Shown piece after piece: positions 1-8,304 of a stretch of DNA of 50,546 nucleotides (its first letter is position 1; every line of letters begins with the position of its first letter). The DNA is from Proteobacteria bacterium ST_bin16 (GTDB lineage Bacteria; Pseudomonadota; Gammaproteobacteria; Burkholderiales; Nitrosomonadaceae), in contig MSXT01000002.1 in the NCBI GenBank assembly GCA_002083595.1, positions 1 through 50,546 of the forward strand, given 5' to 3'. A program made the position numbers and the translations under genes. The notes beneath the pieces were generated by a model. That model was not told where the DNA came from, did no database searches, and saw nothing but the letters and a program-made list of their open reading frames with translations.

Positions 1-2610
1 CCCGATGTCGACTTGATCGAAGGACTTTCTCCGGCCATCGCTATCGAGCAAAAAGCGACCTCGCACAACCCGCGTTCGACGGTCGGCACGGTCACGGAAA
101 TTCATGATTATCTGCGTTTGTTGTTCGCCCGCGTCGGCGATCCTTACTGTCCCGAGCACAATATCACGCTGACCGCGCAAAGCGTGTCGCAAATGGTCGA
201 TCATATATTGCAGCTGCCGCCCGATACCCGCCTGATGATCCTCTCCCCATTGATCGTGGAGCGCAAAGGTGAAAACACTGACTTATTCGATGAATTGCGC
301 GCACAAGGTTTCGTGCGCTTACGGATCGACGGCGAAGTGCATGAAATCGACGCATTGCCCAAGCTGCAAAAAACCAAAAAACACACGATTGAAGTTGTGA
401 TTGATCGCCTGAAAGTTTCTCCGGATGCCAAACAGCGGCTCGCGGAATCATTTGAAGTGGCATTACGTCATTCCGAAGGACGCGCGCTGGCGGTTGAGAT
501 GGATAGCGGCCATGAACATTTGTTTTCCGCCAAATTCAGTTGCCCAGTATGCAGCTATTCGCTCTCCGAACTGGAACCGAGATTATTTTCATTCAATAAC
601 CCGCTGGGCGCTTGCACCAAGTGCGATGGCCTGGGGCAAATCACATTCTTTGATCCGTCACGTGTGGTCGCTTTTCCGCACCTTTCACTGGCGGCCGGCG
701 CGGTCAAAAACTGGGACCGGCGCAATCAATTTTACTTTCAATTGTTGACCAGTCTGGCGGCACATTATCAATTCGATTTGGAAACGCCATTTGAAAATCT
801 GGACGAACCGATTCGCAACATTATCCTGCATGGTTCCGGCAAGGAAAAAATCCATTTCTCCTATTTAACCGAGAACGGACGCAAGCAGCAAGAAACGCAT
901 CCATTTGAAGGCATTATTCCGAATCTGACGCGGCGCTACAAGGAAACCGAATCGCAAACCGTGCGCGAAGAACTGGCGAAATATCTCAATGCGCAAATCT
1001 GTCCGGAATGCCAAGGTACGCGCTTATGCCAAGCCGCGCGTCATGTGCATGTTGCCGGACAGGCAATTTATGAAATTAGCGCTTTCCCGCTCAAAAAAGC
1101 CAAACAATTCTTTGACCAGATTGCGCTAACGGGCCACAAACAATCGATCGCCGAGCGCATCGTCAAGGAAATCTCCAGCCGCCTGCAATTTCTCAATAAT
1201 GTCGGATTGGATTATCTATCGTTGGACCGCTCAGCCGACACATTGTCCGGCGGCGAATCGCAGCGCATCCGTCTCGCCAGTCAAATCGGTTCCGGCCTGA
1301 CGGGTGTCATGTATGTTCTGGACGAACCTTCCATCGGTCTGCATCAACGCGATAATAGCCGTCTGCTGGATACACTCAAAAACCTGCGTGACCTCGGCAA
1401 TAGCGTCATCGTCGTCGAACATGACCAGGATGCCATACAAATCGCGGATTATGTCGTCGACATGGGGCCTGGTGCCGGTGAGCATGGCGGTTTCGTGGTG
1501 GCACAAGGCAGTCCGCAAGCGATCCAAGAGGACGATCACTCTCTGACCGGTAAATACTTATCCGGAAAATTATCGATCCACATCCCGGAGAAACGCCATG
1601 CACCGGATCACGACCGGATACTGCGGATTGAAGGCGCTTCCGGGAATAATCTCAAGAATGTTACGCTGAACCTGCCGGTTGGACTCTTTATCTGTGTCAC
1701 CGGCGTTTCAGGATCGGGAAAATCCACACTGATCAATGAAACGCTGCACCGCGCGGTTGCCCGTCACCTGTACGCCAGCAACGCCGAACCCGCACCTTAT
1801 CAGCAGATTGACGGACTGGCTTTTTTCGACAAAGTGATCAATATGGATCAAAGCCCAATCGGACGCACACCGCGCTCCAATCCGGCCACATATACCGGTT
1901 TGTTCACGCCGATCCGGGAGTTATTCGCCGGTGTGCCACAAGCGCGCGAACGCGGCTATGCACCCGGACGCTTCTCATTCAATGTCAAAGGCGGACGGTG
2001 CGAATCTTGCCAGGGCGATGGCGTCATCAAAGTAGAAATGCATTTTCTACCGGACATTTATGTCACTTGCGATGTCTGCCATGGCCGTCGCTATAACCGC
2101 GAAACACTGGAGATTCAATACAAAGGCAAAAATATTAACGAAGTGCTGCAAATGACGGTAGAAAATGCACATGAATTCTTCACACCGGTACCGGTGGTTG
2201 CCCGCAAACTGCAAACGCTGCTGGAGGTCGGTCTCGGCTATATTACCCTGGGACAATCCGCTACCACATTGTCTGGCGGAGAAGCGCAGCGGGTGAAATT
2301 ATCGCTCGAACTATCCAAGCGCGATACCGGGCGCACGCTGTATATTTTGGATGAACCTACCACCGGCCTGCATTTCCAGGATATCGATTTACTGCTGAAA
2401 GTGCTACACCGGCTGCGAGATCACGGTAATACCGTGGTGGTCATCGAACACAATCTCGATGTCATCAAAACCGCCGACTGGATTATTGATTTGGGTCCCG
2501 AGGGCGGTGACGGGGGCGGATGCATTATCGCGGAAGGCACACCGGAAGACATTGCCGCCAATACAAACAGTTTTACCGGCCATTACCTGCAACCCATGCT
2601 GAAAAAATGA
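1..2610 (+). CDS. uvrA: UvrABC excinuclease subunit A (5' end outside the window)
   Basis: UvrA is the damage-recognition ATPase of nucleotide excision repair; it dimerises and loads UvrB on damaged DNA in the cytoplasm. The frame is open from base 1 and begins inside the conserved segment PDVDLIEGLSPAIAIEQK, so by comparison with E. coli UvrA about 70 residues, including the first Walker A motif, lie upstream of the window. Visible are zinc-binding cysteine pairs (CPVC...CTKC, CPEC, CESC...CDVC), two ABC signatures (LSGGESQR and LSGGEAQR), the second Walker A (GVSGSGKST) and two Walker B regions (VLDEPSIGL, ILDEPTTGL). All motifs in view are intact. The stop codon overlaps the start of the next gene in an ATGA arrangement, so the two are probably co-transcribed. 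Confidence 0.97.
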   Translation, partial: PDVDLIEGLSPAIAIEQKATSHNPRSTVGTVTEIHDYLRLLFARVGDPYCPEHNITLTAQSVSQMVDHILQLPPDTRLMILSPLIVERKGENTDLFDELRAQGFVRLRIDGEVHEIDALPKLQKTKKHTIEVVIDRLKVSPDAKQRLAESFEVALRHSEGRALAVEMDSGHEHLFSAKFSCPVCSYSLSELEPRLFSFNNPLGACTKCDGLGQITFFDPSRVVAFPHLSLAAGAVKNWDRRNQFYFQLLTSLAAHYQFDLETPFENLDEPIRNIILHGSGKEKIHFSYLTENGRKQQETHPFEGIIPNLTRRYKETESQTVREELAKYLNAQICPECQGTRLCQAARHVHVAGQAIYEISAFPLKKAKQFFDQIALTGHKQSIAERIVKEISSRLQFLNNVGLDYLSLDRSADTLSGGESQRIRLASQIGSGLTGVMYVLDEPSIGLHQRDNSRLLDTLKNLRDLGNSVIVVEHDQDAIQIADYVVDMGPGAGEHGGFVVAQGSPQAIQEDDHSLTGKYLSGKLSIHIPEKRHAPDHDRILRIEGASGNNLKNVTLNLPVGLFICVTGVSGSGKSTLINETLHRAVARHLYASNAEPAPYQQIDGLAFFDKVINMDQSPIGRTPRSNPATYTGLFTPIRELFAGVPQARERGYAPGRFSFNVKGGRCESCQGDGVIKVEMHFLPDIYVTCDVCHGRRYNRETLEIQYKGKNINEVLQMTVENAHEFFTPVPVVARKLQTLLEVGLGYITLGQSATTLSGGEAQRVKLSLELSKRDTGRTLYILDEPTTGLHFQDIDLLLKVLHRLRDHGNTVVVIEHNLDVIKTADWIIDLGPEGGDGGGCIIAEGTPEDIAANTNSFTGHYLQPMLKK

Positions 2611-3878
2611 ATCCGCGCGGCTATTTACTGGAAAGTTTTTCAGCCGCCGTGAAAGCTGCCGATCCCGCACATATCGTGCCGCAACATCTCCCCAATCCTC
2701 CCCCAGGCCGCACACTCGTTGTCGGCGCCGGGAAAGCGGCGGCTGCCATGGCGCAGGCGGTTGAAAATGCTTGGCCTGCGGGCGCACAGATCGACGGTTT
2801 GGTCGTCACGCGTTATGGACACGCGCTACCCACGCATAAAATTAAAGTCGTTGAAGCCGGGCATCCCATCCCTGATGATCATGGCACGCAAGCAGCACAA
2901 GAAATTCTCTCAATGGTTCAAGCATTAAGCGCTGATGATTTATTGCTCTGCCTGTTTGGCGGCGGCGGATCCAGCTTACTTTCCCTGCCCATAGCGGGCA
3001 TTTCATTGCCAGATCTGAAAGAAGTGACGCAGCAATTATTACGCTGCGGCGCGAGCATTCAAGAAATCAACACGGTTCGCAAACATTTATCGGCTATTCA
3101 AGGCGGCAGGCTCGCAGCAGTCTGCAAAGCACAGGTACTGGCCTTGATCATTTCGGATGTTACCGGTGATGCCGCAACGCATATCGCTTCCGGTCCCTGC
3201 GCACCCGATCCATCCACCTTTTCCGATGCGCTTGCGGTACTGGAACGCTATGATCTGAATGTGCCGCCAGCAGTTAAGCGCATATTACTGGCAGGAAAAG
3301 CCGGTGCTGTGAATGAAACACCTAAGCCCGGTTCCGCTATTTTTACCCATGTCGAAAACCGCATCATCGCCAATGCACATCAATCACTGGTTGCAGCCGC
3401 CGAATATTTCCGTGGTATCGGGATTACACCTTTGATTCTGGGTGATACCGTTAGCGGTGAATCTCGCGAAATCGCCAAAAGCTACGCTGCATTTGCCAAA
3501 GAGATCCATCACCACCCACAGTGGTTAAAAAAACCTATCGTTCTATTATCGGGCGGCGAAACCACAGTCACGATCAAAGGTAAGGGCCGCGGCGGCCGCA
3601 ATGCCGAGTTTTTGCTATCGCTATTGATAGAGCTTGCAGGCACTGGAGCGATTTACGCCCTTGCCTGCGATACGGATGGATTGGATGGCAGCGAAAACAA
3701 TGCCGGTGCCCTCATTACACCGGATTCGTTTCATCGCGCGGAAAAACTTGGCTTAAATACTACAGCGTATCTGGCCAATAACGATGCCTACACATTTTTT
3801 CAGCAATTAAATGATTTAGTGATTACAGACCCAACCTTCACCAATGTGAATGATTACCGCGCCATTCTCATTCTTTGA
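2607..3878 (+). CDS. Glycerate 2-kinase, MOFRL/GckA-TtuD family
   Basis: A 423-residue protein of the glycerate kinase type 2 (MOFRL) family, which phosphorylates D-glycerate to 2-phosphoglycerate in glyoxylate/hydroxypyruvate and serine-related metabolism. Seen are an N-terminal VVGAGKAAAAMAQAVE segment, the glycine-rich GGGGSSLL loop, the TSG-like stretch VTGDAATHIASGPC, and the C-terminal MOFRL signature (SGGETTVTIKGKGRGGRN, then DTDGLDG). The length is usual for the family. The start chosen is the ATG that overlaps the uvrA stop by four bases; a longer open frame from 2520 lies inside uvrA and is not needed. It converges on the next gene and overlaps its 3' end by 11 bases. Confidence 0.93.
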   Translation: MNPRGYLLESFSAAVKAADPAHIVPQHLPNPPPGRTLVVGAGKAAAAMAQAVENAWPAGAQIDGLVVTRYGHALPTHKIKVVEAGHPIPDDHGTQAAQEILSMVQALSADDLLLCLFGGGGSSLLSLPIAGISLPDLKEVTQQLLRCGASIQEINTVRKHLSAIQGGRLAAVCKAQVLALIISDVTGDAATHIASGPCAPDPSTFSDALAVLERYDLNVPPAVKRILLAGKAGAVNETPKPGSAIFTHVENRIIANAHQSLVAAAEYFRGIGITPLILGDTVSGESREIAKSYAAFAKEIHHHPQWLKKPIVLLSGGETTVTIKGKGRGGRNAEFLLSLLIELAGTGAIYALACDTDGLDGSENNAGALITPDSFHRAEKLGLNTTAYLANNDAYTFFQQLNDLVITDPTFTNVNDYRAILIL

Positions 3879-4434
3879 TTGAGCATGCATGATTCAGAGA
3901 ATTCGTTGTTCGATTGCGGTCCACTTGTATTGATGACAATACCAGTCCTTGCTGAAACCATCTGGCGATGACATATTCATAGAATTGCTGGTTTCTCGGT
4001 GTCTTAAAATTCAGCGCTAATTTCTTACCACGCTCGGTCAGCAGCACATGCCCCAAATCCAGGTAATTACCAGCATCCCGCTGGAATCCTATTTTTGTTG
4101 GTTTACCGTCATAAAACAACCGCGTATGTTTGCCGTAGCCTTTCTTAATAAAACCATCGTTCTCAAATACAATCAGATCAATCTCTTCAATGCGCTTGAG
4201 TGTCGATCGGGTAATTCCTTGCTTCGTATAAATTTCATTTTCCACATCAAAAATAAGTGGCAGCAAGTCACCCTGAACCCATATAAATTGACAAAGTGCC
4301 TTAAAAATCAAGCCATCTTCCGCACTTAAATCCGATTGTTCAGATAAATCGTCTTGCAAATGAATTTTTTTTGAATGCGCTACTTTGGAAACAACAAATT
4401 GAACAAATGTTGTCCATAAATTACCCATTCTCAT
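3868..4434 (-). CDS. Conserved hypothetical protein, possibly DUF2806-like
   Basis: A soluble protein of about 188 residues with no signal peptide or membrane segment. The middle part (LSAEDGLIFKALCQFIWVQG, then LKRIEEIDLIVFE) recalls the C-terminal half of DUF2806/TIGR03899 proteins, which have no known function; this is a recollection of pattern only. The open frame continues upstream to a TTG at 4479, but two ATG codons (4434 and 4428) are better candidates although neither has a clear ribosome site. The upstream gene on the same strand ends at 4463, so the two probably form an operon. If the DUF2806 relation holds, this protein would be short compared with the family and could be a truncated form. 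Confidence 0.6.
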   Translation of the reverse strand: MRMGNLWTTFVQFVVSKVAHSKKIHLQDDLSEQSDLSAEDGLIFKALCQFIWVQGDLLPLIFDVENEIYTKQGITRSTLKRIEEIDLIVFENDGFIKKGYGKHTRLFYDGKPTKIGFQRDAGNYLDLGHVLLTERGKKLALNFKTPRNQQFYEYVIARWFQQGLVLSSIQVDRNRTTNSLNHACSIKE

Positions 4435-4462
4435 ACCAGATTTGATGCTCTGATTTCGTTCT

Positions 4463-4879
4463 CTATTTCTTATCAACAACCTGAGATTCCGCTACAGATG
4501 GCTCTTGCTTGTGATCCTCTTTGATTTCTTCTGTTTGCTCATTCATTTTATTAGTGGATTTTGAAGTATCTTTCAATTTTCGCGCTTTAATCTCTTTGTT
4601 GATCTCGGCCAGAAATCCAATATTGTCTTTAAGTTGCTTATCACTTCTATACCAGGAGAAGCATGTCACTGCGCCCATAACGATCAATATCACGCTCATC
4701 ACATCGATACCATCAAGAAAGATAAATGCGACTCCAGTAGAAATGGCAAACGCACCCAAAAGTGCTGTCAATAACCACATTTTTGAGCCCGCGCCCGAGC
4801 TCTTCCTTCGTTTATCCCATGCATCCAGATTGTCGCGCGTAGTAATCAGCTCTTCGTCAGTCCATTTCTTCATACTCAT
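4463..4879 (-). CDS. Hypothetical small membrane protein
   Basis: A 138-residue protein I do not recognise. It has a charged N-terminus (KKWTDEELITTRDNLDAWDKRRK), two adjacent hydrophobic segments at about residues 33-54 and 59-76 that should form a membrane hairpin, and a long charged, Lys/Glu-rich C-terminal tail likely to be cytoplasmic. AGGAGA lies about 10 bases upstream of the ATG and supports this start. It is the first gene of a two-gene unit with the downstream hypothetical gene. The porin gene terminator at 4981-5008 lies just upstream, so transcription probably begins in the AT-rich stretch 4880-4980. Confidence 0.7.
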   Translation of the reverse strand: MSMKKWTDEELITTRDNLDAWDKRRKSSGAGSKMWLLTALLGAFAISTGVAFIFLDGIDVMSVILIVMGAVTCFSWYRSDKQLKDNIGFLAEINKEIKARKLKDTSKSTNKMNEQTEEIKEDHKQEPSVAESQVVDKK

Positions 4880-4980
4880 AACTGCAAATTCTCCTTTAAA
4901 AATCCTTCAATCTTTACTGAATTACAAATTTACAACCAGAAAAAGGCTAATAAGGATTTATTATATTTCTTTCTGACAAT

Positions 4981-5008
4981 AAAAAAGGCACCAATCGGTG
5001 CCTTTTTT
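4981..5008 (-). terminator. Rho-independent terminator after the porin gene
   Basis: A perfect 12-bp stem (AAAAAAGGCACC / GGTGCCTTTTTT) with a four-base loop AATC, starting 17 bases beyond the porin stop codon. On the minus strand it ends in a run of six T, as expected for an intrinsic terminator. Confidence 0.9.
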
Positions 5009-5025
5009 ATGAGACTAAAACTTTC

Positions 5026-6237
5026 TTAGAAGTTGTGACGCATACCTATGCTATAGGTGTTGCTATCTCTAAACACAGCGTTTCTATCATCAACCATTGC
5101 ACGTTGATAACCGCCAAAGAGGCTAGAACGTTTGCTGAGATTGTGGATTGCGCCAACGGTAAAGCTGCTTACTTCACGGCTTGATGCACCACCAGCCAAT
5201 CCATGAGCATTTGTCATACCACCTTGAGCGATAAAGCTGGTATTACCCCAATCATATTGACCGCCAGCAAACCAGATGTTACCGTCACCGCCCCAGTTCA
5301 TCGCTGAGTTGCATTGTCCACGTGAATCAGGTGAGCCCGTTGCTGGGTTACCTAACATACCGGCATTGGTACAAGTAGCTGCACCTACGGCATTGTTAAT
5401 ATTTTCATACTGGCCATTCAACTTGAAGTTTTGGAAGCTCCATGATGCACCACCACGCCAGATATGTTCGTTATTAACTAAAGCAGGATAGCCTGCATTA
5501 CCTGTTCTTTGACGGGTACTGAGATTATCACGAGAATAACCACCAAATACGGCTAAATTATGACCTTGAAATTGAGCCTCGTATTTACCTGCAACTTGGA
5601 AGTCCCATTCACCATCTTCACCACCTGAATTTGACTGACTTCCAGCAAAGCTACCCGATGGAACGATAACATTTGCAGGATCTAATCTGTTAGAGTCACC
5701 TGGCATTAATATACCTGAGAAGCTAAAACCTTCGACTTTAGGTGAGTCATAGCGAGCTGCGCTATTTACGAAGCCATTTGCTCCTGATCCCAGACCATTT
5801 GCTGATGCTGACATAGTACCGCCACTACCTGATGCCTGGAGGGTTGTATATGCAAATGGATCAATAGTCATACCACCAGCGAAATCTTTAAATGGTGATT
5901 GAACGCGACCAAATTTTACTTCACCCCAATTGTCATTGGCCAATCCGACCCAACGCTCACGAGCAATGCCTAGAGCACCACTGCCTGTACTAAAACCATA
6001 CTCAACATGCGCTTTTGCTTTTAAGCCAGCACCCAAATTTTCAGTAACGTGCATACCCCATCTGGAACGACCTGTATCGTCACCGATATGAGCCTGGCTA
6101 CTTTGACCTTCTTTGTTCACTGTTGCATATTCAGCTTGCACACTACCGAACAGTGTTACGTTTGTTCCTTGTGCTGATGCAACCATCGGAGCTGCAAGTG
6201 CACCGGCTACTGCCAACGAAATAAGTTTCTTCTTCAT
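5026..6237 (-). CDS. Trimeric outer-membrane porin (Gram-negative porin family)
   Basis: A 403-residue general porin of the betaproteobacterial type, a 16-stranded barrel that lets small hydrophilic solutes cross the outer membrane. It starts with a clear signal peptide (MKKKLISLAVAGALAAPMVASA, cleavage before QG), followed by the typical first strand VTLFGSVQAEY, and it ends in the outer-membrane signature MRHNF with a terminal phenylalanine. Glycine- and aromatic-rich alternating strands fill the rest. The open frame extends upstream to 6405, but the ATG at 6237 has AGGAGA at the right distance and starts the signal peptide. A strong terminator follows. The upstream region holds several inverted repeats that may control expression. 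Confidence 0.93.
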   Translation of the reverse strand: MKKKLISLAVAGALAAPMVASAQGTNVTLFGSVQAEYATVNKEGQSSQAHIGDDTGRSRWGMHVTENLGAGLKAKAHVEYGFSTGSGALGIARERWVGLANDNWGEVKFGRVQSPFKDFAGGMTIDPFAYTTLQASGSGGTMSASANGLGSGANGFVNSAARYDSPKVEGFSFSGILMPGDSNRLDPANVIVPSGSFAGSQSNSGGEDGEWDFQVAGKYEAQFQGHNLAVFGGYSRDNLSTRQRTGNAGYPALVNNEHIWRGGASWSFQNFKLNGQYENINNAVGAATCTNAGMLGNPATGSPDSRGQCNSAMNWGGDGNIWFAGGQYDWGNTSFIAQGGMTNAHGLAGGASSREVSSFTVGAIHNLSKRSSLFGGYQRAMVDDRNAVFRDSNTYSIGMRHNF

Positions 6238-6662
6238 ACCGAAGTTCTCCTTTAATGTTAAAACGACTGGGGCCGTCTTATTTTGTCTCACTACATTCCG
6301 GTGGAATGCACCCCGCTTGTTCGGACCTCCCCAATCGGGAGGTTTGATTTGATTGTGCCCCAATACAGAAACATACTGCAAGAAAAACAAACAAATCTTA
6401 TACATTAAGCAGCAAATATGTTGTTCCCATACAACATATTTGTTGTTTTTCTGATGATAAATTTTATTTTACATCACTTGGAAATTCGTTCAGAATTTCT
6501 TAAACTTACTGATATTGAAGCAATATAAATTAATTTTCTCCTCATTCGAAAAGGCATATTTATACTGTTTTTCATGTTTTGAATCAGGGAATTTCAGCTA
6601 TCATCCGCTACATTCACAACCTCATAACTTAAGCAGGACAACACCTTTGTAAGGTACGACTT
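6238..6662. other. Divergent intergenic region, porin / L,D-transpeptidase
   Basis: This 425-base gap separates the divergent porin and transpeptidase genes. On the porin side it holds hairpins 6294-6308 (CATTCC GGT GGAATG) and 6325-6343 (ACCTCCC CAATC GGGAGGT), inside what would be a porin leader of roughly 150 bases. A perfect palindrome at 6413-6442 follows. A possible minus-strand -10 box (TATAAG, 6402 to 6397) lies between leader and palindrome. From about 6445 to 6600 the sequence is AT-rich and holds the probable promoter for the transpeptidase gene. No further gene is seen. Confidence 0.6.
6413..6442. promoter_or_regulatory. Perfect 12-bp inverted repeat, candidate operator of the porin promoter
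   Basis: The arms CAAATATGTTGT and ACAACATATTTG are perfect inverted copies with a six-base spacer TCCCAT. No T-run follows on either strand, so a terminator is unlikely. The site lies about 11 bases upstream of a possible -10 box (TATAAG) for the porin gene and would cover its -35 region. The size and symmetry fit a dimeric transcription factor; the regulator is unknown. Confidence 0.5.
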
Positions 6663-7652
6663 ATGCGTAAATCTTCTTTGCTTCTCTTTGCAATACTGAG
6701 TTTGATATCCGCTTTTCCAATTAAAGCTGAAACATGGGTACTCCCACCCTCTGATATTGATATTTTTGGCCAAATACGAACTACACATGCAAGCAGCGCG
6801 GAAACACTACTCGATATCGCACGCCAATACGACATTGGTCAAATTGAAATTCTACTGGCCAATCCCAATGTAGATCGATGGCTACCCCAGGATGGCGCAG
6901 AGGTTATTCTGCCTAGCCGCTATATCATTCCTCACGGCGACCGCAAGGGATTACTACTTAACTTGCCTGAAATGAGAATTTATTATTTCCCGGAACCCAA
7001 AAAAAGTGAAAAACCAATGATTATTACACACCCGGTCGGCATCGGCAGAATGGACTGGATAACCCCCTTGGGAACAACAAAAATAGTTGATAAAAAGAAA
7101 GACCCCACCTGGATACCGCCAAAATCTCTCCAGATGGACAGAATTGCCAATGGGGAGCAACCCTATCCCAGTATAGTTCCGCCAGGCCCCACGAATCCCT
7201 TAGGACGGCACGCCATGCGTCTAGGTATCAGTAGCGGCAGTTATCTGATACACGGGACAATCAAACCATTTGGTGTCGGTATGCGCGTTTCCGCAGGATG
7301 TGTTCGCATGTATCCGGAAGACATAGAAGCACTCTTTGATAAAGTCCCGGTGGGCACAGCAGTGCAAATAGTGAATCAACCCATTAAACTCGGCTGGTTA
7401 CTGGACTCGCTTTTCATTGAACTTCACCCGCCATTAGAAGAAGACGAAGGGAAATACGCCAACTATAAGCACATGGCAGTTACCGCCATCAATGATTTTC
7501 TCGCATTAAAAAGCAGCAAAAGAACCATACCCGCAGATTTTGAAATCGATCAAGAAGCCCTAAAACAAGCGATCATAGAAAAAAGTGGTATGCCTGTGCT
7601 GATCTCTCGCACTACTGCACAAACACAATTACACACGCAAAACAACCATTAG
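6663..7652 (+). CDS. L,D-transpeptidase, ErfK/YbiS type
   Basis: A 329-residue exported enzyme with a signal peptide (MRKSSLLLFAILSLISAFPIKA). It has a LysM-like segment (residues about 40-80, LLDIARQYDIGQIEILLANP) and a YkuD catalytic domain, with His197 in YLIHGTIKPFGVG and Cys213 in SAGCVRMYPED. Such enzymes form meso-diaminopimelate links in peptidoglycan or anchor Braun lipoprotein to it. The extension after the catalytic domain (about 90 residues) is usual for the ErfK/YbiS/YcfS group. The next gene, convergent, codes for a Braun-type lipoprotein, a likely substrate. A shared bidirectional terminator lies between them. Confidence 0.92.
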   Translation: MRKSSLLLFAILSLISAFPIKAETWVLPPSDIDIFGQIRTTHASSAETLLDIARQYDIGQIEILLANPNVDRWLPQDGAEVILPSRYIIPHGDRKGLLLNLPEMRIYYFPEPKKSEKPMIITHPVGIGRMDWITPLGTTKIVDKKKDPTWIPPKSLQMDRIANGEQPYPSIVPPGPTNPLGRHAMRLGISSGSYLIHGTIKPFGVGMRVSAGCVRMYPEDIEALFDKVPVGTAVQIVNQPIKLGWLLDSLFIELHPPLEEDEGKYANYKHMAVTAINDFLALKSSKRTIPADFEIDQEALKQAIIEKSGMPVLISRTTAQTQLHTQNNH

Positions 7653-7681
7653 TCTCTTATAACGGTGTAAACGACACACAT

Positions 7682-7711
7682 AAAAAAACCCCTCGAATGA
7701 GGGGTTTTTTT
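7682..7711. terminator. Bidirectional terminator between convergent genes
   Basis: The 13-bp stem AAAAAAACCCCTC / GAGGGGTTTTTTT with loop GAAT has an A-run on one side and a T-run on the other, so it can end transcription of the transpeptidase gene (plus) and the lipoprotein gene (minus). Confidence 0.9.
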
Positions 7712-7741
7712 ATGAATGCAAATCTAAATTTTACTTTAGTA

Positions 7742-8032
7742 TTACTTATGCATTGCTTTCTTGAACATGCGATCTATTTTGGATTCTGTATCTATTGAAC
7801 GTCTGTTTGCTTCGTCCGCAATACGCAGTGCATCATTTGCTTTGGCGTTAGCTGCATCTGCTGCTGCTTTTGCTGCAGCTGCATCAGCTTTTACAGCCGC
7901 AATATCAGCATTCACTTTATTTTGCAGTTCTTCTAATTGACCTGTCGTTGCACATCCTGTCAACCCAATAAAAGCGCCCGCAATTGCTGCCAGTGTTAAC
8001 ATGCGAACTGGATGCTGGATTTTTCCTTTCAT
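7742..8032 (-). CDS. Braun-type major outer-membrane lipoprotein (Lpp-like)
   Basis: A 96-residue lipoprotein with a signal peptide ending in the lipobox LTGC, so the mature form starts at a lipidated Cys at about residue 27. The rest is a continuous alpha-helix with heptad and alanine-rich repeats (AAAAKAAADAANAKANDA), as in the coiled-coil trimer of Lpp. The protein ends in a lysine (FKKAMHK); in E. coli Lpp the C-terminal lysine is the residue joined to peptidoglycan by L,D-transpeptidases. It is longer than E. coli Lpp (78 residues before processing) and closer to the OprI-like group. AGGAGA precedes the ATG. L,D-transpeptidase genes flank it on both sides. Confidence 0.88.
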   Translation of the reverse strand: MKGKIQHPVRMLTLAAIAGAFIGLTGCATTGQLEELQNKVNADIAAVKADAAAAKAAADAANAKANDALRIADEANRRSIDTESKIDRMFKKAMHK

Positions 8033-8091
8033 TCCGATCTCCTCAGTTGTTTATTCTATTCAATACGCACAAACATCCACTATTTCTACTA

Positions 8092-8117
8092 GTTAATGAT
8101 ATTTTAATATCATTAAC
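8092..8117. promoter_or_regulatory. Perfect 12-bp inverted repeat upstream of the lipoprotein gene
   Basis: The arms GTTAATGATATT and AATATCATTAAC are perfect inverted copies with only two bases (TT) between them, centred about 72 bases upstream of the lipoprotein start. No T-run follows on the minus strand, so it is not a terminator of the upstream transpeptidase gene. A role as operator is inferred from symmetry and position. Confidence 0.5.
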
Positions 8118-8304
8118 GCACCGGAATCTTATCCGATTTTTACCGCAAAATAAATGCATTTTATGACAAATTTACCACGCACCGGATCGAAAATGCCACA
8201 AACAGAATCATAAGTAATTAATAGAAATAACTATTTTCCAATATCATGCAATTCAATTAATTAACAACAAAGAACGAAGACCTGCATAAATAGTCATTCC
8301 AGCA

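Noticed and set aside
2404..2787. Open frames opposite uvrA and the kinase gene
   Set aside because: They are antisense shadows of two well-conserved genes and show no family motif.
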